A DNA stretch of 64,000 bases from Erythrocercus mccallii (lineage: Eukaryota; Chordata; Aves; Passeriformes; Dicruridae), in NCBI GenBank assembly GCA_013397435.1, contig VZRG01000445.1:434001-498000 (forward strand), in the 5' to 3' direction. Under the pieces are notes generated by a model. The model worked only from the letters and a program-made list of their open reading frames with translations. It had not been told where the DNA came from and ran no database searches. Positions 1 through 10,773 of the stretch are shown here, in pieces; the stretch's first letter is position 1; each line of letters begins with the position of its first letter. A program made the position numbers and the translations under genes.

Positions 1-544
1 GCTGCAACTGTCTGTCACATCTGAGTTTCAGCAGGTAAGATAACCTCTGATGAGTCACCAAACTTTGCTATCCTTGAAACGAAATTTAACTGTGGCTGGA
101 GAAGTAAAGGATCAAAAAATGAAAGTTAAAAGAAAAACCCAACAACCCAACAACTTTGAAAACTTGGAAACAAATAGCAGTGATATTTGACAGTTGGTTC
201 ACTGCTCTTAGACTAAGTTGGGTTTTTCAAACTGTGTCCTGAGGACCATTCTCTCCTCTCTTTGCACTTCTTCCAGACACCTAGATCTCCCATGAAAATG
301 ACAATGCTTGTCTGTGCTGGAATTGAATTCAGATGTGCCTGTGACCACCCTATCTCAGTTACTTCCCTTGCTTTTGCCAAAACAGCAGCCACTTATGCAG
401 CACTGATGAGGGATCTGCTGTTTTGTGCATCACTTTTCCCAACAACCACTTCAGGAGAACATGCACATGCTGCATGACTGGCCTCATGCTCCCACTGCAT
501 TGTCTGGACCAGATTAAAAATTAACACTGGTAAAACTTGATCCC

Positions 545-872
545 TCCTGGCCAACCTCCCAGTGTATATACTGGGTATAATGTCCTGTGGTATGGAATAT
601 CTCTTCAGCCAGTTTGGGTCAGCTGTCCTGGCCATGCTCTCTAACAGCTTTTTGCACACCTACCCATGGGCAGAGCCTGAGACACTGAGAAGTCCTCGAC
701 TTAGAGTAAGCACTGCTCAGTGACAACTAAAACATCAGTGATATTAGTGATATCTGATCTTATCACTGATAAGATCCGTGTTATCAACATTTTTCTTATT
801 CTAATTCTGAAACACAACTAGCTACTAAGAAAAAATGAAGTCTACTCCAGCTGAAACCAGGCCAATGTCAAA
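545..872 (-). mobile_element. ERVL-like LTR fragment (U3 half)
   Basis: Read on the minus strand, this block matches my memory of a widespread avian ERVL-type LTR from its 5' edge (near 870) to just past the TATA region (TATATA near 554). The match is clear at the stretches containing GGAATATCTCTTCAGCCAG, GGGTCAGCTGTCCTGGCCATG and AAGCACTGCTCAGTGACAAC (plus-strand reading). The rest of the LTR, which should lie toward position 200, is not recognisable, so the copy is truncated or badly decayed. It has about 30-40 extra bases relative to the remembered consensus at 740-776, including a perfect palindrome. An 88-residue minus-strand reading frame at 393-659 overlaps the LTR and is not a gene. 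No target duplication can be assigned. Confidence 0.7.
756..776. repeat. perfect 9-bp inverted repeat with 3-nt spacer
   Basis: Positions 756-764 (GATCTTATC) and 768-776 (GATAAGATC) are exact reverse complements around ACT. The palindrome sits inside the LTR fragment, in a stretch of repeated GTGATA-like words that the family consensus, as I remember it, lacks. It could form a hairpin, but local replication slippage is the simplest origin. Confidence 0.9.
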
Positions 873-2104
873 TTAAGTCACCTAAATTCCTGTTTCAAAC
901 AGGAATTCAGCATTGCTGAAGTGTTGCCCAATCTCCCCAGACAGCATCAGCTTTTAAATACAGGCTCTGCTGAAGATCATATACCTGTTGGGCAGTTGAT
1001 TAAAACCATAAGTGATCTCATCTAGAAGGGAAAGTGTCTATATGCAAATAATACAAGTGTTTCCACAAGAAACTACAGAACAATTACTTCATCATTTATA
1101 TCATATATTATATATGTGTGTGCATGTACCTATCAATATGTATATTAAGAGTAATATAGATTTATATTTTGCTAATACAAAGCTCTGGCTCAATACCATA
1201 CCAATGCTACTGACAGCAGAGTAAGGCCCAGTAAGAGTCAAAACTGGCCATGGTAGGAGGTCAGATGTCAGGAAGGTAATTTCTGTAAATGCTTCCTCGA
1301 ACATGTAGATCAATAGTGAAGTTGCAATCCCACTGCCTGGAGGTGATCCTAGAAGTCACCATAACACAAATTACATCTCTCCCCACATAGCACTGCTCAA
1401 GCTTGCTATAGAGCCCTTAGAGATGGGTAAGGGAGGACACATGGTAAGTCTGATATGAAGTGGAATTTAAAAAAAAAAGTGTCTGGCTACTCCTTTTCAG
1501 AGTTGTGCTGACCCAATAAAATTAGATTTGACATTCAAGGTATTTTGTTCCATTGATACCTTTCAAGAGTGGATTTTCCAAGAAAAGGCTTCATAATTTA
1601 ATGCACTAAGCAGAACCTGCCTCCCAGAAAGGATAATGTGTCCTATTTAGTCTACTTTGGCAAGTCATTAAGTATTTTGTAACAATGTATTCTGTTCCTA
1701 ACAAGTGACTAAAGGGCTCTCAGTCTGCCAGAAGAATGTACACACACAAAGGCACGTTTGCCCCTCCACTAGGATTTAATGGTTCTAAAAACTGAACTGT
1801 AACGCAGCCTGAAAAAAACAAAACCATTTCCAGTGCTAGATTACTCATATCATCAGCTTCCAGTCAGATATCTACCTGTCCCAACTGATTTTGCAGTTTT
1901 AGCATTAAGTATCTTCCCCAGCCATCAGTAAAACAAGATGAAACAAAAATGCAAACTGTAGAAGCCATTTCCAGCAGATAAACTCCTTGCAAGCTCTCTC
2001 CTGCCTGCTGCTAAGCCAGCCTTCTATCTAGAGGAAAGACCTTTGTGATTTTTTCCTGCTTTAGCATTATGCTGGAAACAATGGCCTTTTTGTTCTATGG
2101 CAAG

Positions 2105-2300
2105 ACTACAGGAGCCGAAGCTGCGTGCACAATTGTGTGATCATTGCGCGGCCCCGTGTCCCAACCTTTGCGAAACACGGCAGGCACAAAGCTATCCAGC
2201 TGACTAATGAGAAGATCCAAGGGAAACAATGAACAAAATTGTCACTTCCAACAATGCAGAAGGCCACTTCAGTATTCCCACAACCTCTTGCCAAGTTTTC
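2105..2300. promoter_or_regulatory. possible conserved non-coding element with CpG cluster
   Basis: Seven CpG dinucleotides fall between 2116 and 2179 in a window that otherwise rarely has any. The same block has SOX- and TCF-like words (AACAATG near 2227, ACAAAG near 2187) and TTTGCGAAACA. Retained CpGs and dense factor-like words are typical of conserved enhancers or small CpG-rich elements, but neither conservation nor activity can be seen from one sequence. It could equally be a decayed CpG-rich repeat. Confidence 0.25.
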
Positions 2301-3437
2301 TTTCCTCGTGCTATTTCCTACATCAAATAACTACTGTCAGTTTTGACCGCTTAAATGATTAATTATTCTGACCATAAATATTGTTAAGAGAAATGAGAAT
2401 AGTGACCTAGACCTGGAACATTTATTTGCCATAATAATCTTTAAACTTTATGTTCCTGAACATGAAGGGAGGTCTGAGACAAGGAGCAGTTTGTTCCTGA
2501 GGCTCCAAAACCCAGATGCTGCCCTGCTTGGCATCTCAGATCATGTCATCCCCATGGAGGACACCTGTGTAACAAAACTACTGTACAAGCCAGGGCAGAA
2601 GTCTTATTCCAGAAATGGAGATACTTTTCCAGAAGTCTTTTTGCCTGGTAACATTACAACTAGAGCCTTCTGGGTGCACAGCAATAGTGGCTGTGCAGAT
2701 TTTCAACTGGTTTACAGCTGTGCCTCTTGTCCGCAGCATCGAAGAATTTCAGTTTGCTGTCTCACCCCACCACACTAGCAGATATAATGGTTATGTGCCG
2801 TGCTTGTGTTTTGTGTCTTCAGTGGGTCAGAGAACACACAAGCAAGGAGGAAATTTTCATTGTGCTCATTCATAAGAGGAAATTGTTCCACTTGGAAAAT
2901 AGTAAAGGAAGAACCAGATGATGTCTACCCTTTGACAACTTTTCACTGTCTCCACAATTCTGCAACTAATTGAGCAAATTTGCAGGGCTGCAAAGTACTG
3001 CTAGGAGTGCTGCTACTCCACTTTGCAAGATAACCTCCTCACCACGCTTAGTGGTAAAACTCTTCACCACAATTACAAGCCTTCTCCCAAAAGTGCATCT
3101 GTTACTTGGAGATAATTCCATTATTTAGTCATGGTCTGTTTTGCACATGGCTACCAATCATGCTAAACCCTGCATATTCTATCCAGCAAAGCCAATGAGA
3201 AACCCAAATATATTATGAAAAGAAGTGGCTTGCTTCAATCCACACTTGATGGCTCAGGTCCTTGGGATCCAAAGTAGGCTCTAAATCAAATGCTAAGGAA
3301 GAGAAGATTTATCCTAAATCTAGTACAGCTGTCACCCAACCTCAGTCTCACTCTCTCAGTCCTTTGAACTCCAGACTGTATTCATCACTTTTGGGGAGCC
3401 ATGGGTGGTGGGTGTGCCTCTTCTATCATGCTTGGGG

Positions 3438-3453
3438 AAAAAAAAAAAAAAAA
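3438..3453 (+). repeat. (A)16 homopolymer
   Basis: Uninterrupted run of 16 A. No retroposed sequence is recognisable directly upstream, so it is recorded as a simple repeat rather than a retroposon tail. Confidence 0.85.
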
Positions 3454-3867
3454 GGAACCAGCTAGTATTCTAATATTTCATTTACAACTCATTTCTTTCC
3501 ATTGCAGTACTCCTGCCCTGCAAGACATTGGCAGAATTTTTTGAGGTAAAAAAACTCATTCTATATTCAGGAGTTGTTCCTTAATTTTCTTCAGATTATA
3601 ATAAAATGATAGCTGTTCTGTTATGCATTTACTCAACTAAAAATAGACTTTGACCCACCTGGCAAAACAAACAACAAATAGGAAAAACCACCCAAATATT
3701 GTTGAAGAAAACATAGTAATATAATGTACTCTAAATTATTCTAGAATACTACATAGTATGTTTTAATGAGCTAGGATAATAGATAGTGTGATAACAGGTG
3801 ACACACCAGCATGATATGGAAATTTTAAAATATTTTAGTTTTAAATTTTAACATCCAGTTATTTTCC

Positions 3868-4070
3868 AGAGCCCCAGCCAACCTGACCTTTAATGTTTCC
3901 AGGGATGGGGCATCCACCACCTCTTTGGGAAACCTATGACAGCATTTCACCACTCTCACAGTAAACAATTTCCTTCCTTCTACCTAGTCTAAATCTACCC
4001 ACCTTTAGTTTGAAACCATTATCCCTTGCCCTAACACAACAGGCCCTCCTAAAAAGTCTGTTCCCATCAG
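3868..4070 (-). mobile_element. CR1 LINE fragment
   Basis: The plus-strand text matches the reverse complement of the CR1 ORF2 end and 3' region: the part reading 'gcatccaccacctctttggg', then the stretches around 3940-3990 and 4010-4068 ending in 'aaaagtctgttcccatc'. Both ends are truncated and no 3' octamer tail is present. Divergence looks moderate, so this is an old, inactive insertion. Confidence 0.85.
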
Positions 4071-4250
4071 AGAACAAGATGTACACGTGGATGTAGAGGT
4101 GGATGTGACAGGAAGCAGGAGGCGGCCACATGAACTGAATCCTGGGTCTAAGGATGTCAGATTGCAGAGTCCTTCACCCACCACACAGGTATCAGACATC
4201 TTTACTTTATGTCAGTATTTTAATGAAGTCTAAACACAACATATAACTGT

Positions 4251-4300
4251 TGGAGTTGGCGGTGGAAGCTGTGGAAGTGGTGGTGGAAGTGGTGGAAGTG
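4251..4300 (+). repeat. GGTGGAAGT-type minisatellite
   Basis: About five imperfect copies of a 6-9-bp unit (GGTGGAAGT, GGTGGAAGC, GTGGAAGT). The tract is strongly purine-biased on the plus strand. It is a simple repeat and probably polymorphic in length. Confidence 0.9.
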
Positions 4301-7300
4301 TCCTTTGAACAAGGACTAATAAGTCAATTTAACTGCTCCTGCTAAAGAAAAAACTTAGATTCCTTATATCTTCCTAAATCAAATGTCAACCTGTCAAAAA
4401 AAGCCAGAAAGGCTTCCCAATTTCACCAAAACTTCTTGTTTGACACTCACATGCAAGGATGACAGAAAGGTTTATCAAAACCCAAAAGTTGTATGGTTAG
4501 AGAAGGAACAGTTGAAAAAAATAATGGAGTATATCAAACATGATCTTTCACTTCAGGGTCTTCTCCCCATCTGACTACCCTTAGTAAAGTCATTTTATGA
4601 GGCCATGACTGCTAGAGATGTGCTGCAAAGTATTTGTAGTGCTTGTGATGTTAGCCTGTGCTGATACCAGGGGATAGGCTGTCATCTTCCAAACAGCATA
4701 AAGCAGTTCTGACAATTCATGACATACTTTTAATTGTACTATCAAATTGCAAGGGTTTCTCTCAGGCTTATCAGCCTAAAATTTAGTGGTTTGACTGTTC
4801 TGCATTGAATCCCTGAGCACACCAGCTGTAGCACTTACCACTCTAGCCTAATAGACAAAGCAATAGAAGGGAGTTGGCAGGCAAAAACAAAAATGTGATT
4901 TTATGGGCTAGCATATACCCACAAAAACAGTGGTGGAACACAAGCCCAATCAATATAGGACCATAGGGACCCCTGTTTATGTAACGTGAAGCCAGAACAC
5001 ATTAAACTCTTAAGTTCTTTCCAGTGTTAGAGGTTTGCAGCATGCTTTCTACAGACTTTGGAACAGTATCTCATTTACTTTGCCAGCAAAAACATTGCAG
5101 ATGGAACTGTCAGATCCTCTTGTTTAGTGGCGCCTGCTTTTCTAACACGTGACTTTTTTAAATAACAACTGTCACTCATCAGATAAGCTCAATGTGTTTT
5201 CCAGCACCTGCAAAAATGCTTTGAGGACAAAGAATAGATTTCAACAACTGACAAACTACAAACTGCCCTTCTAAAAGCTCTTCTAGGATGTTTTAAACTT
5301 TGCGTTTTTCACTGCTATAATTCTGGTATATTGTATATTTGTAGGATCTGCCACTGCAAGGATCTGTTTTAGATTTGCTGATTACTTGCACATATTGTGC
5401 CATTTCTTCATTTTTTCACAGTTAAGTAAACAGTGGGCATGTAGGTAAGATCATCCTAGAGATAAATTTGGTGTGTATATGGTGTAAAAATGGCTAACAG
5501 CAAGATTAAGGCTCCTGTCCTACAAGTCTCATTCATAATTTATTTCTTCATACCAATCAGGATTCAGAGAAGGCTTAACGGTACTCTCAGTCATGTCAGT
5601 GGGAACAGAAGAAAGCCAGCACAAGGTGTTTTTGAAAGGCAGCCTTGGAAGCAGGACAACATGAATTTTCACTGGGATCAAATCCCAAAACCAAATGCTG
5701 AAAAAGAGTTCAGAGTTCAAACTCAAGAGTCTGGCTCCTGCTACTTTTCTCACTTGTCCTTAGGAGTGATGACTAAAAATCATTACTGTAGAGTATTGCA
5801 TAAAGCAGTCTTTCTCTTTTAGTACAATAATATTACAAAAAAGCAACAAAAACCAAACCCCAAACAAACTAATTTCATAAAAAAGAACACTATTATTTTG
5901 TAATAAAGAAACCATAAAAGAATGCTGCAGCCATACATGCAGAGAAGGAGTTAATAAATACAGCACAAGCAAGTTTTGTGGCGTTTCTCAAAATTGCCCG
6001 GGAAGTTGCAGAAAATCACTGCTACCAAATAAAATCAGCTAACAATTAATTTTAGACCATAAACTTTCCATTACAAAAACATCAGTAACCAATGCTATAA
6101 AAAAATTCCTCTCAAGTAAACTTAGCAAAGCTGTAGTTAATCAGAATACCAGGAAGGAAAAAAGCAAACTTGGAAGACTGACACTGGCACAACCCTTGCA
6201 GATAAAAAGGAAGAAGCAGGAAGCAGACAGCTCATGTGATATGGCTTAAGCCATACATATGCAAAGACTTAAAGATCTACAAGCAGAAAAGTTAGTATCA
6301 AGAAGATACATCACACAAGCAAAATCGTAGCATTTATAGAAGGGCTTGATCATGACAAGTATTTTGGGGGTTTTGTGATTTAGTTGGTTGTTTCTGTGGA
6401 AGGCATGTTTCTGCTAATTTTGGCTGGTTGAACTACAAGAAACTATTTCATAGCTCCTGCTTCACTACAGGTGCGGAATCAAGATGGGAAACTATATTTT
6501 TCTTGTAAACCTAGAAGCATTTAAAGAAGGCTGTTAAAATAAGTCAGTATTCCAAGGTAATTCCTTTAAAAAGCTTTTCTAATGCCAAGCTACATTGACT
6601 GTCCATACTAAATTTAGGGAGGGATATTAAAAAGATGATGTTACATGCTCAGGCATTTCAGTCTTTCCATGTTCAGTCTAGACTTTGATGCATAAGGAAT
6701 AATATTACCATTTGCCAAAATCCCCAATGGCAATTGCTATAGCCTTTATTAGAAGCAACTAAAATTTAATACCATCCACTTCTCTCAAAAGAGGTAACAT
6801 TTAGCAACATAGAAGACCTGAAACTTACTCAACAAATGTAGTTTTCATACATCTATTCTAAGGCTAGTATTGAAAGAAAACTGTATCAACGTGTTTCAGT
6901 AACAGATAATGATTTAATAAGAAGCAACTGCTGACAGGGTTCGTTAGATGCTTACAACTAATTAACTACACACACTAGTCAACACTTCGCTCAAGCACTC
7001 AGTATTAATCTGAGTTGCTGGCTAATAAGGTCCTATATGCATATATATCCACATTTATATAAACATGTGGTGTTAAATATGATACTGTCAGTCTCCTTTA
7101 AGAGAAGAGTTTACGTTTGTCAGTTCACTCCACATTTCTTGCAGATGTCTTTGAATAAGTGGTTTCTACCATACTGTTGGGGGAACCTTCTTTCTTAGGG
7201 GTGGTTGTTTGTTTTGTTTTTAAAGACTGTTCATTCCATCAAGACAATGTTGAGAAACTGTTCTGTGGAAAATATGGGTGACAACCTAAACAGAAAGAGA

Positions 7301-8670
7301 CTGATTTCCCATCTATTCTACAGCAAAAAGGCAGCAACAGCTTAATCACAAATCACCTGTTACTCAGACTGAATGATGGTTTTCTATTCTAATCTTTAAC
7401 CAGCAACACAAAGCATTTGCTTTCTTGCAATACTGCATTGCATGAACTCTTAGAGTATCCTTGCTTCCCCTGAGGTTAAATGCAACATGTACCTGGGTGG
7501 CAAAAGATAGGCAGAGGAGATTCCTGTAAGATTTCCATTTCAACTAACTGAATTTAAAATGTTTAACTATGTTGCCTTTACTTTTTGTAATGAAAGTTGG
7601 AAAGTTTCAGTAACCCACGAAGTATCTCCTGAAAGCCCAAAACACTGAAGCTTTATCTTATGAGATCTGTCAGATCTAAAACATTCATGAACACTGTGTG
7701 GCAAAGTGAGTGATTACATGTCCAAGAAGGCACTACAGCAGTTGCTCGGCCAAGTCCTAAGGTCCTAAAAGTATTATTCACAATGCCACGGGAAAGTGAT
7801 GCTCTTAGGCAACCTAGTGCCTATTTTGCTGGGCAAGGTCACAGAAGAGGAAGGCAGGACAGCACAAACCTACTCTTTTAGCTGCACAAAAGGCAGCAGA
7901 GGCGGTGAAAATGGGGGAAACACTTGAAGCCATGTCTGAAATCTGTCAGCCAAGAGGCTCAGAGTGTCTGTCCCAGTTATCTTGCTGAAGATTGGAGGAA
8001 GAATTACCCATGAATATTGGCTGGCTTCTGCAATTGCCTTCCTTAAAGAACACCAGATTTCTAACATGTTCCTGTGCCAAAGCTCCTCTGATAAAAGTAG
8101 GGGTTTGAGGGTGGGCTTTGTGTGTGGGGTTTTGCTTATTTTTTCAGGGAGAGGGGGACTTTTTGTTTGTTTTCAGCTCGTTTAGTACGTTTGGTGGGGA
8201 TTTCTTTGTTGTTGTGAGTCTTGGAAGACAGATCTATAGTCAGGGAGGAAAGTAAGGAGTCTCAGGGTCAGTCTAGATAATACTTCATAAAAAATACTGA
8301 GAAAACCCCATTATATTGTGAGAAAAATGAAATTAAAGTGGAGTTTGCAAGTAGTCATTACAGCACATGTATCTGTGGGTATGAATGAAGCCTCACATCC
8401 TATGACAGATTTAAATTTTCATCCTCTTTTCTATGTGAAAGGCAGTAGTAAAGTTGTCCTTTTAAGTACAGAGATCATTCTTGGGGTACAGGTATGTTTT
8501 CATATATGCAAATAATAGATTTTTCACCTATGGAAAAGGACACGTAGTACTCAATTTTTGCTTCATTAGTTTTTCTTTTTCTCCTGTTCTCATATTAATC
8601 AGTTCCTGACTGCCTCCACTGAGTTAAAAGACAGAGAGATATGTTAATCATCTGACTACCAGAAAACTAG
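4301..8670. other. non-coding unique sequence
   Basis: No recognisable gene or transposable element. Reading frames at 4383-4574 and 5490-5822 are open but lack a convincing acceptor and donor pair. The only notable texture is AT-rich runs. Confidence 0.55.
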
Positions 8671-8751
8671 TTTTGTTTGTTTGGTTTGTTTGGTTTTGGT
8701 TTTTTGGTTTTTTTTCTGTTTGGTTTGGGTTTTTTGTTTTGTTTTTTTTTT
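8671..8751. repeat. T/G low-complexity tract
   Basis: About 80 bp built almost wholly from TTTG, TTTGG and T-runs, purine-free on the plus strand apart from G. The overlapping frames on both strands (8656-8895 minus, 8681-8884 plus) are products of this bias, not genes. Confidence 0.9.
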
Positions 8752-10044
8752 AGTTATATCTTGTGTTGTTTGTTTTTCCTTTATAAATGGTTTGAGAACC
8801 ACTGAATCACAGATACCTGGGTTACCCTGTTCTGTGTCAAGGGAAGAACAGAAAACTGTCTTTTCAACATGTATGTTTACATGAGACATTGGCAAGACAG
8901 AGATGCTCTAATTCCTCTCCCCTCCCTTTTTGGTCTCAAGGTCTTGGCCACTGCCTGATAAAAAACATATGAAAGAAGCAACGCAACAAAAAAAAATTTC
9001 ACATTCCAAGCATTAACATCACATATGCTGAGCACCAGACTCAATTATACTTTTAAAATTCATTACAGATGTAGCTTAAACCAAATGGGTGCAACATGTA
9101 CAGTCAGATATGAACTTGCATACAAGTGTTAGGAAATACTTGGCAGAGGACCGGCAATGTTGCTTGCATTTTGCCAGCCCAAAATCTTTTCCCCTTTTCC
9201 CTCCACCCCTCTCTCCCTTTAGGAGTCTCGGCAGTTGTGTCTCAATCTCTTCAAATTACTCTTCTAATTGGGTGTTTTAAGTAAACAGACTAGAAGACAC
9301 AGTACCTCTCCATTAAAGAGCTATAAAAACAAGAGGTGTACCACGAGAAAACAAAAAGGATGAAGAAAAATAATATAATGGAAAAAGTTCTTACCAACAA
9401 TAAGGAACTGTACAGCCTTTAAACAGTTTAACAGCACAAGGCAAACCAGGATCACACTGATGCTGCCAAGTTACCACATAACCAGCCATGACTGTGCAAG
9501 GATGGATTTTGACTGGAACAGCAAGCATTGTGCTGTTTTTCACATAAAATCTCTCCAGGCCTCAAGCGCCTGTGCCAGTGGCCTGATATAGTCTGTGTCT
9601 GATCATATTTCTCTATAACCCAAGATAAAATTCTCTTGCAACTTCATCCTTCTCAACCAGATACTTTGAGAGCCAGTGCATTTAGCATGATCTCAGAACA
9701 GAGATTTCCTGATCCTGAGCATTCCAAGGAGAAGAGCAGAGAATGCCAGTGTACCTAGACTGTGCACCTTTCCTTAATAAGGTTGCACAGATTAGCTCTT
9801 TGATTGGTATATTTTGTATACTCATGTGGGTTTTGTAAATTGTTGGGAAAGCTTACTGAATTCTGCCTCCAACCAGAATGGGCTGAGTATGCTCTCGTGA
9901 TGACCACCAAGAAGCTGCAGCACCACACGAAGAAAACAGGAGATGCTGATACCCAACAAGGAGCAAAAGATGGAGCAGGCATGCTCCATCCCATGCCTGC
10001 CCTCTGCAGGAGCCACACCTGGCATTGTTTAATCTCTTAAGGAA
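8752..10044. other. non-coding unique sequence
   Basis: No gene recognised. A strong minus-strand splice donor-like word lies at about 9392-9397, preceded by about 45 open codons, but the upstream acceptors are mediocre. Overlapping frames at 9755-10095 on both strands lie in the flank of the next LTR and have no supporting motif. Confidence 0.5.
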
Positions 10045-10773
10045 TGCAGTGAGTTGACCCTGGCTGTGTGCCAGGTGCTCACAAAGCCTTAACAAGGCAA
10101 GGGAGTGAAAATTAATGAAAGGCTCATGGGTTGAGATAAGGTCAGGGAGAAGAGCTCACTCACCAGTGACTGTCATGGGCAAAACAGACTTGACTTGGAC
10201 AAAATAGCTTAATTAATTACCAATCAAAGTAAGAGAGCGTGAAATGAAACCAAATCCTAAACAACACTTCCCCCTAAGCCATCTTTTTCCTGGGCTCAAC
10301 TTCACTCCTGATTTTTCTACCTCCAGATCTCCAGCAGCACAGGGGGATGGGTAATGGGGGTTTAAGTCATTTCATCATTCATTGTCTCTGTCATTGCTTT
10401 CTCCTCAGGGGAAGGACTCCTCACACTCCTCTTCTGTGTCATTGTGGGCTCCCTTCCATGGGAAATATCCCCCACAAACTTCTGGAACACTTTCTCCCTT
10501 TCCTTTACTGGTGTCTGCAGGGCTGTTTCTCTCACATCTTCTCATTCCTCTCTCTTGGCTCATGTTGTGCTGTAGCTTTTTCCCCTTTGTAAATAAGTTA
10601 TCCCAGGGGTGCTTCCACTGCCACTGATGTGCTTGGCCTTGGCCAGTGGTGGGTCTGTTTTGAAGCCAGGTGGCTTTGGCTCTGTCAGACGTGGCAGAAG
10701 CTTCTGGTGGTTTTCAAAGAAGCCACCCCAACAGCCACTGGCTACCAAAACCTGGCCACACAAACCCAATACA
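10045..10773 (-). mobile_element. solo LTR of an avian endogenous retrovirus (ERVL-like)
   Basis: On the minus strand the element begins TGTATTGGGTTTGTGTGG at 10773 and ends ...AGGGTCAACTCACTGCA at 10045, giving the canonical TG...CA ends over 729 bp. Throughout, it matches my memory of an avian ERVL-type LTR: the stretch with GGCCAAGGCCAAGCAC, the degraded promoter word ATAACTTATTTAC near 10590, and the 3' part with GGTAATTAATTAAGC, CCCATGAGCC and the final CAGCCAGG. The poly(A) signal is decayed. No gag, pol or env region flanks it, so it is a solo LTR. The flanks (AAGGAA left, AAGAGT right) are not identical, so a target duplication is lost or an edge is slightly misplaced. Confidence 0.8.

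Larger units (their letters stand above)
873..3867. other. non-coding unique sequence
   Basis: AT-rich sequence without a recognisable gene. It contains an AT/TG-rich patch at about 1090-1150, a CpG cluster at 2116-2179 (listed separately) and a run of 16 A at 3438-3453. A short reading frame at 2491-2778 has no supporting splice signals or recognisable motif. Confidence 0.6.

Noticed and set aside
1..34. Donor-like CAGCAG|GTAAGA at the very start of the window, with an open frame before it
   Set aside because: The acceptor would lie outside the window, so an exon cannot be judged.
393..659. 88-codon minus-strand frame
   Set aside because: Overlaps the ERVL-like LTR fragment, which is normally non-coding.
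4383..4574. Plus-strand frame with a Lys/Glu-rich, helix-like product
   Set aside because: No splice signals fit and nothing in the product is recognisable.
5490..5822. 110-codon plus-strand frame with an acceptor-like CATACCAATCAG near 5560
   Set aside because: No donor and no recognisable product; acceptor only fair.
9397..9540. Minus-strand donor TTG|GTAAGA preceded by about 45 open codons
   Set aside because: Acceptors upstream are mediocre and the product is unrecognised.
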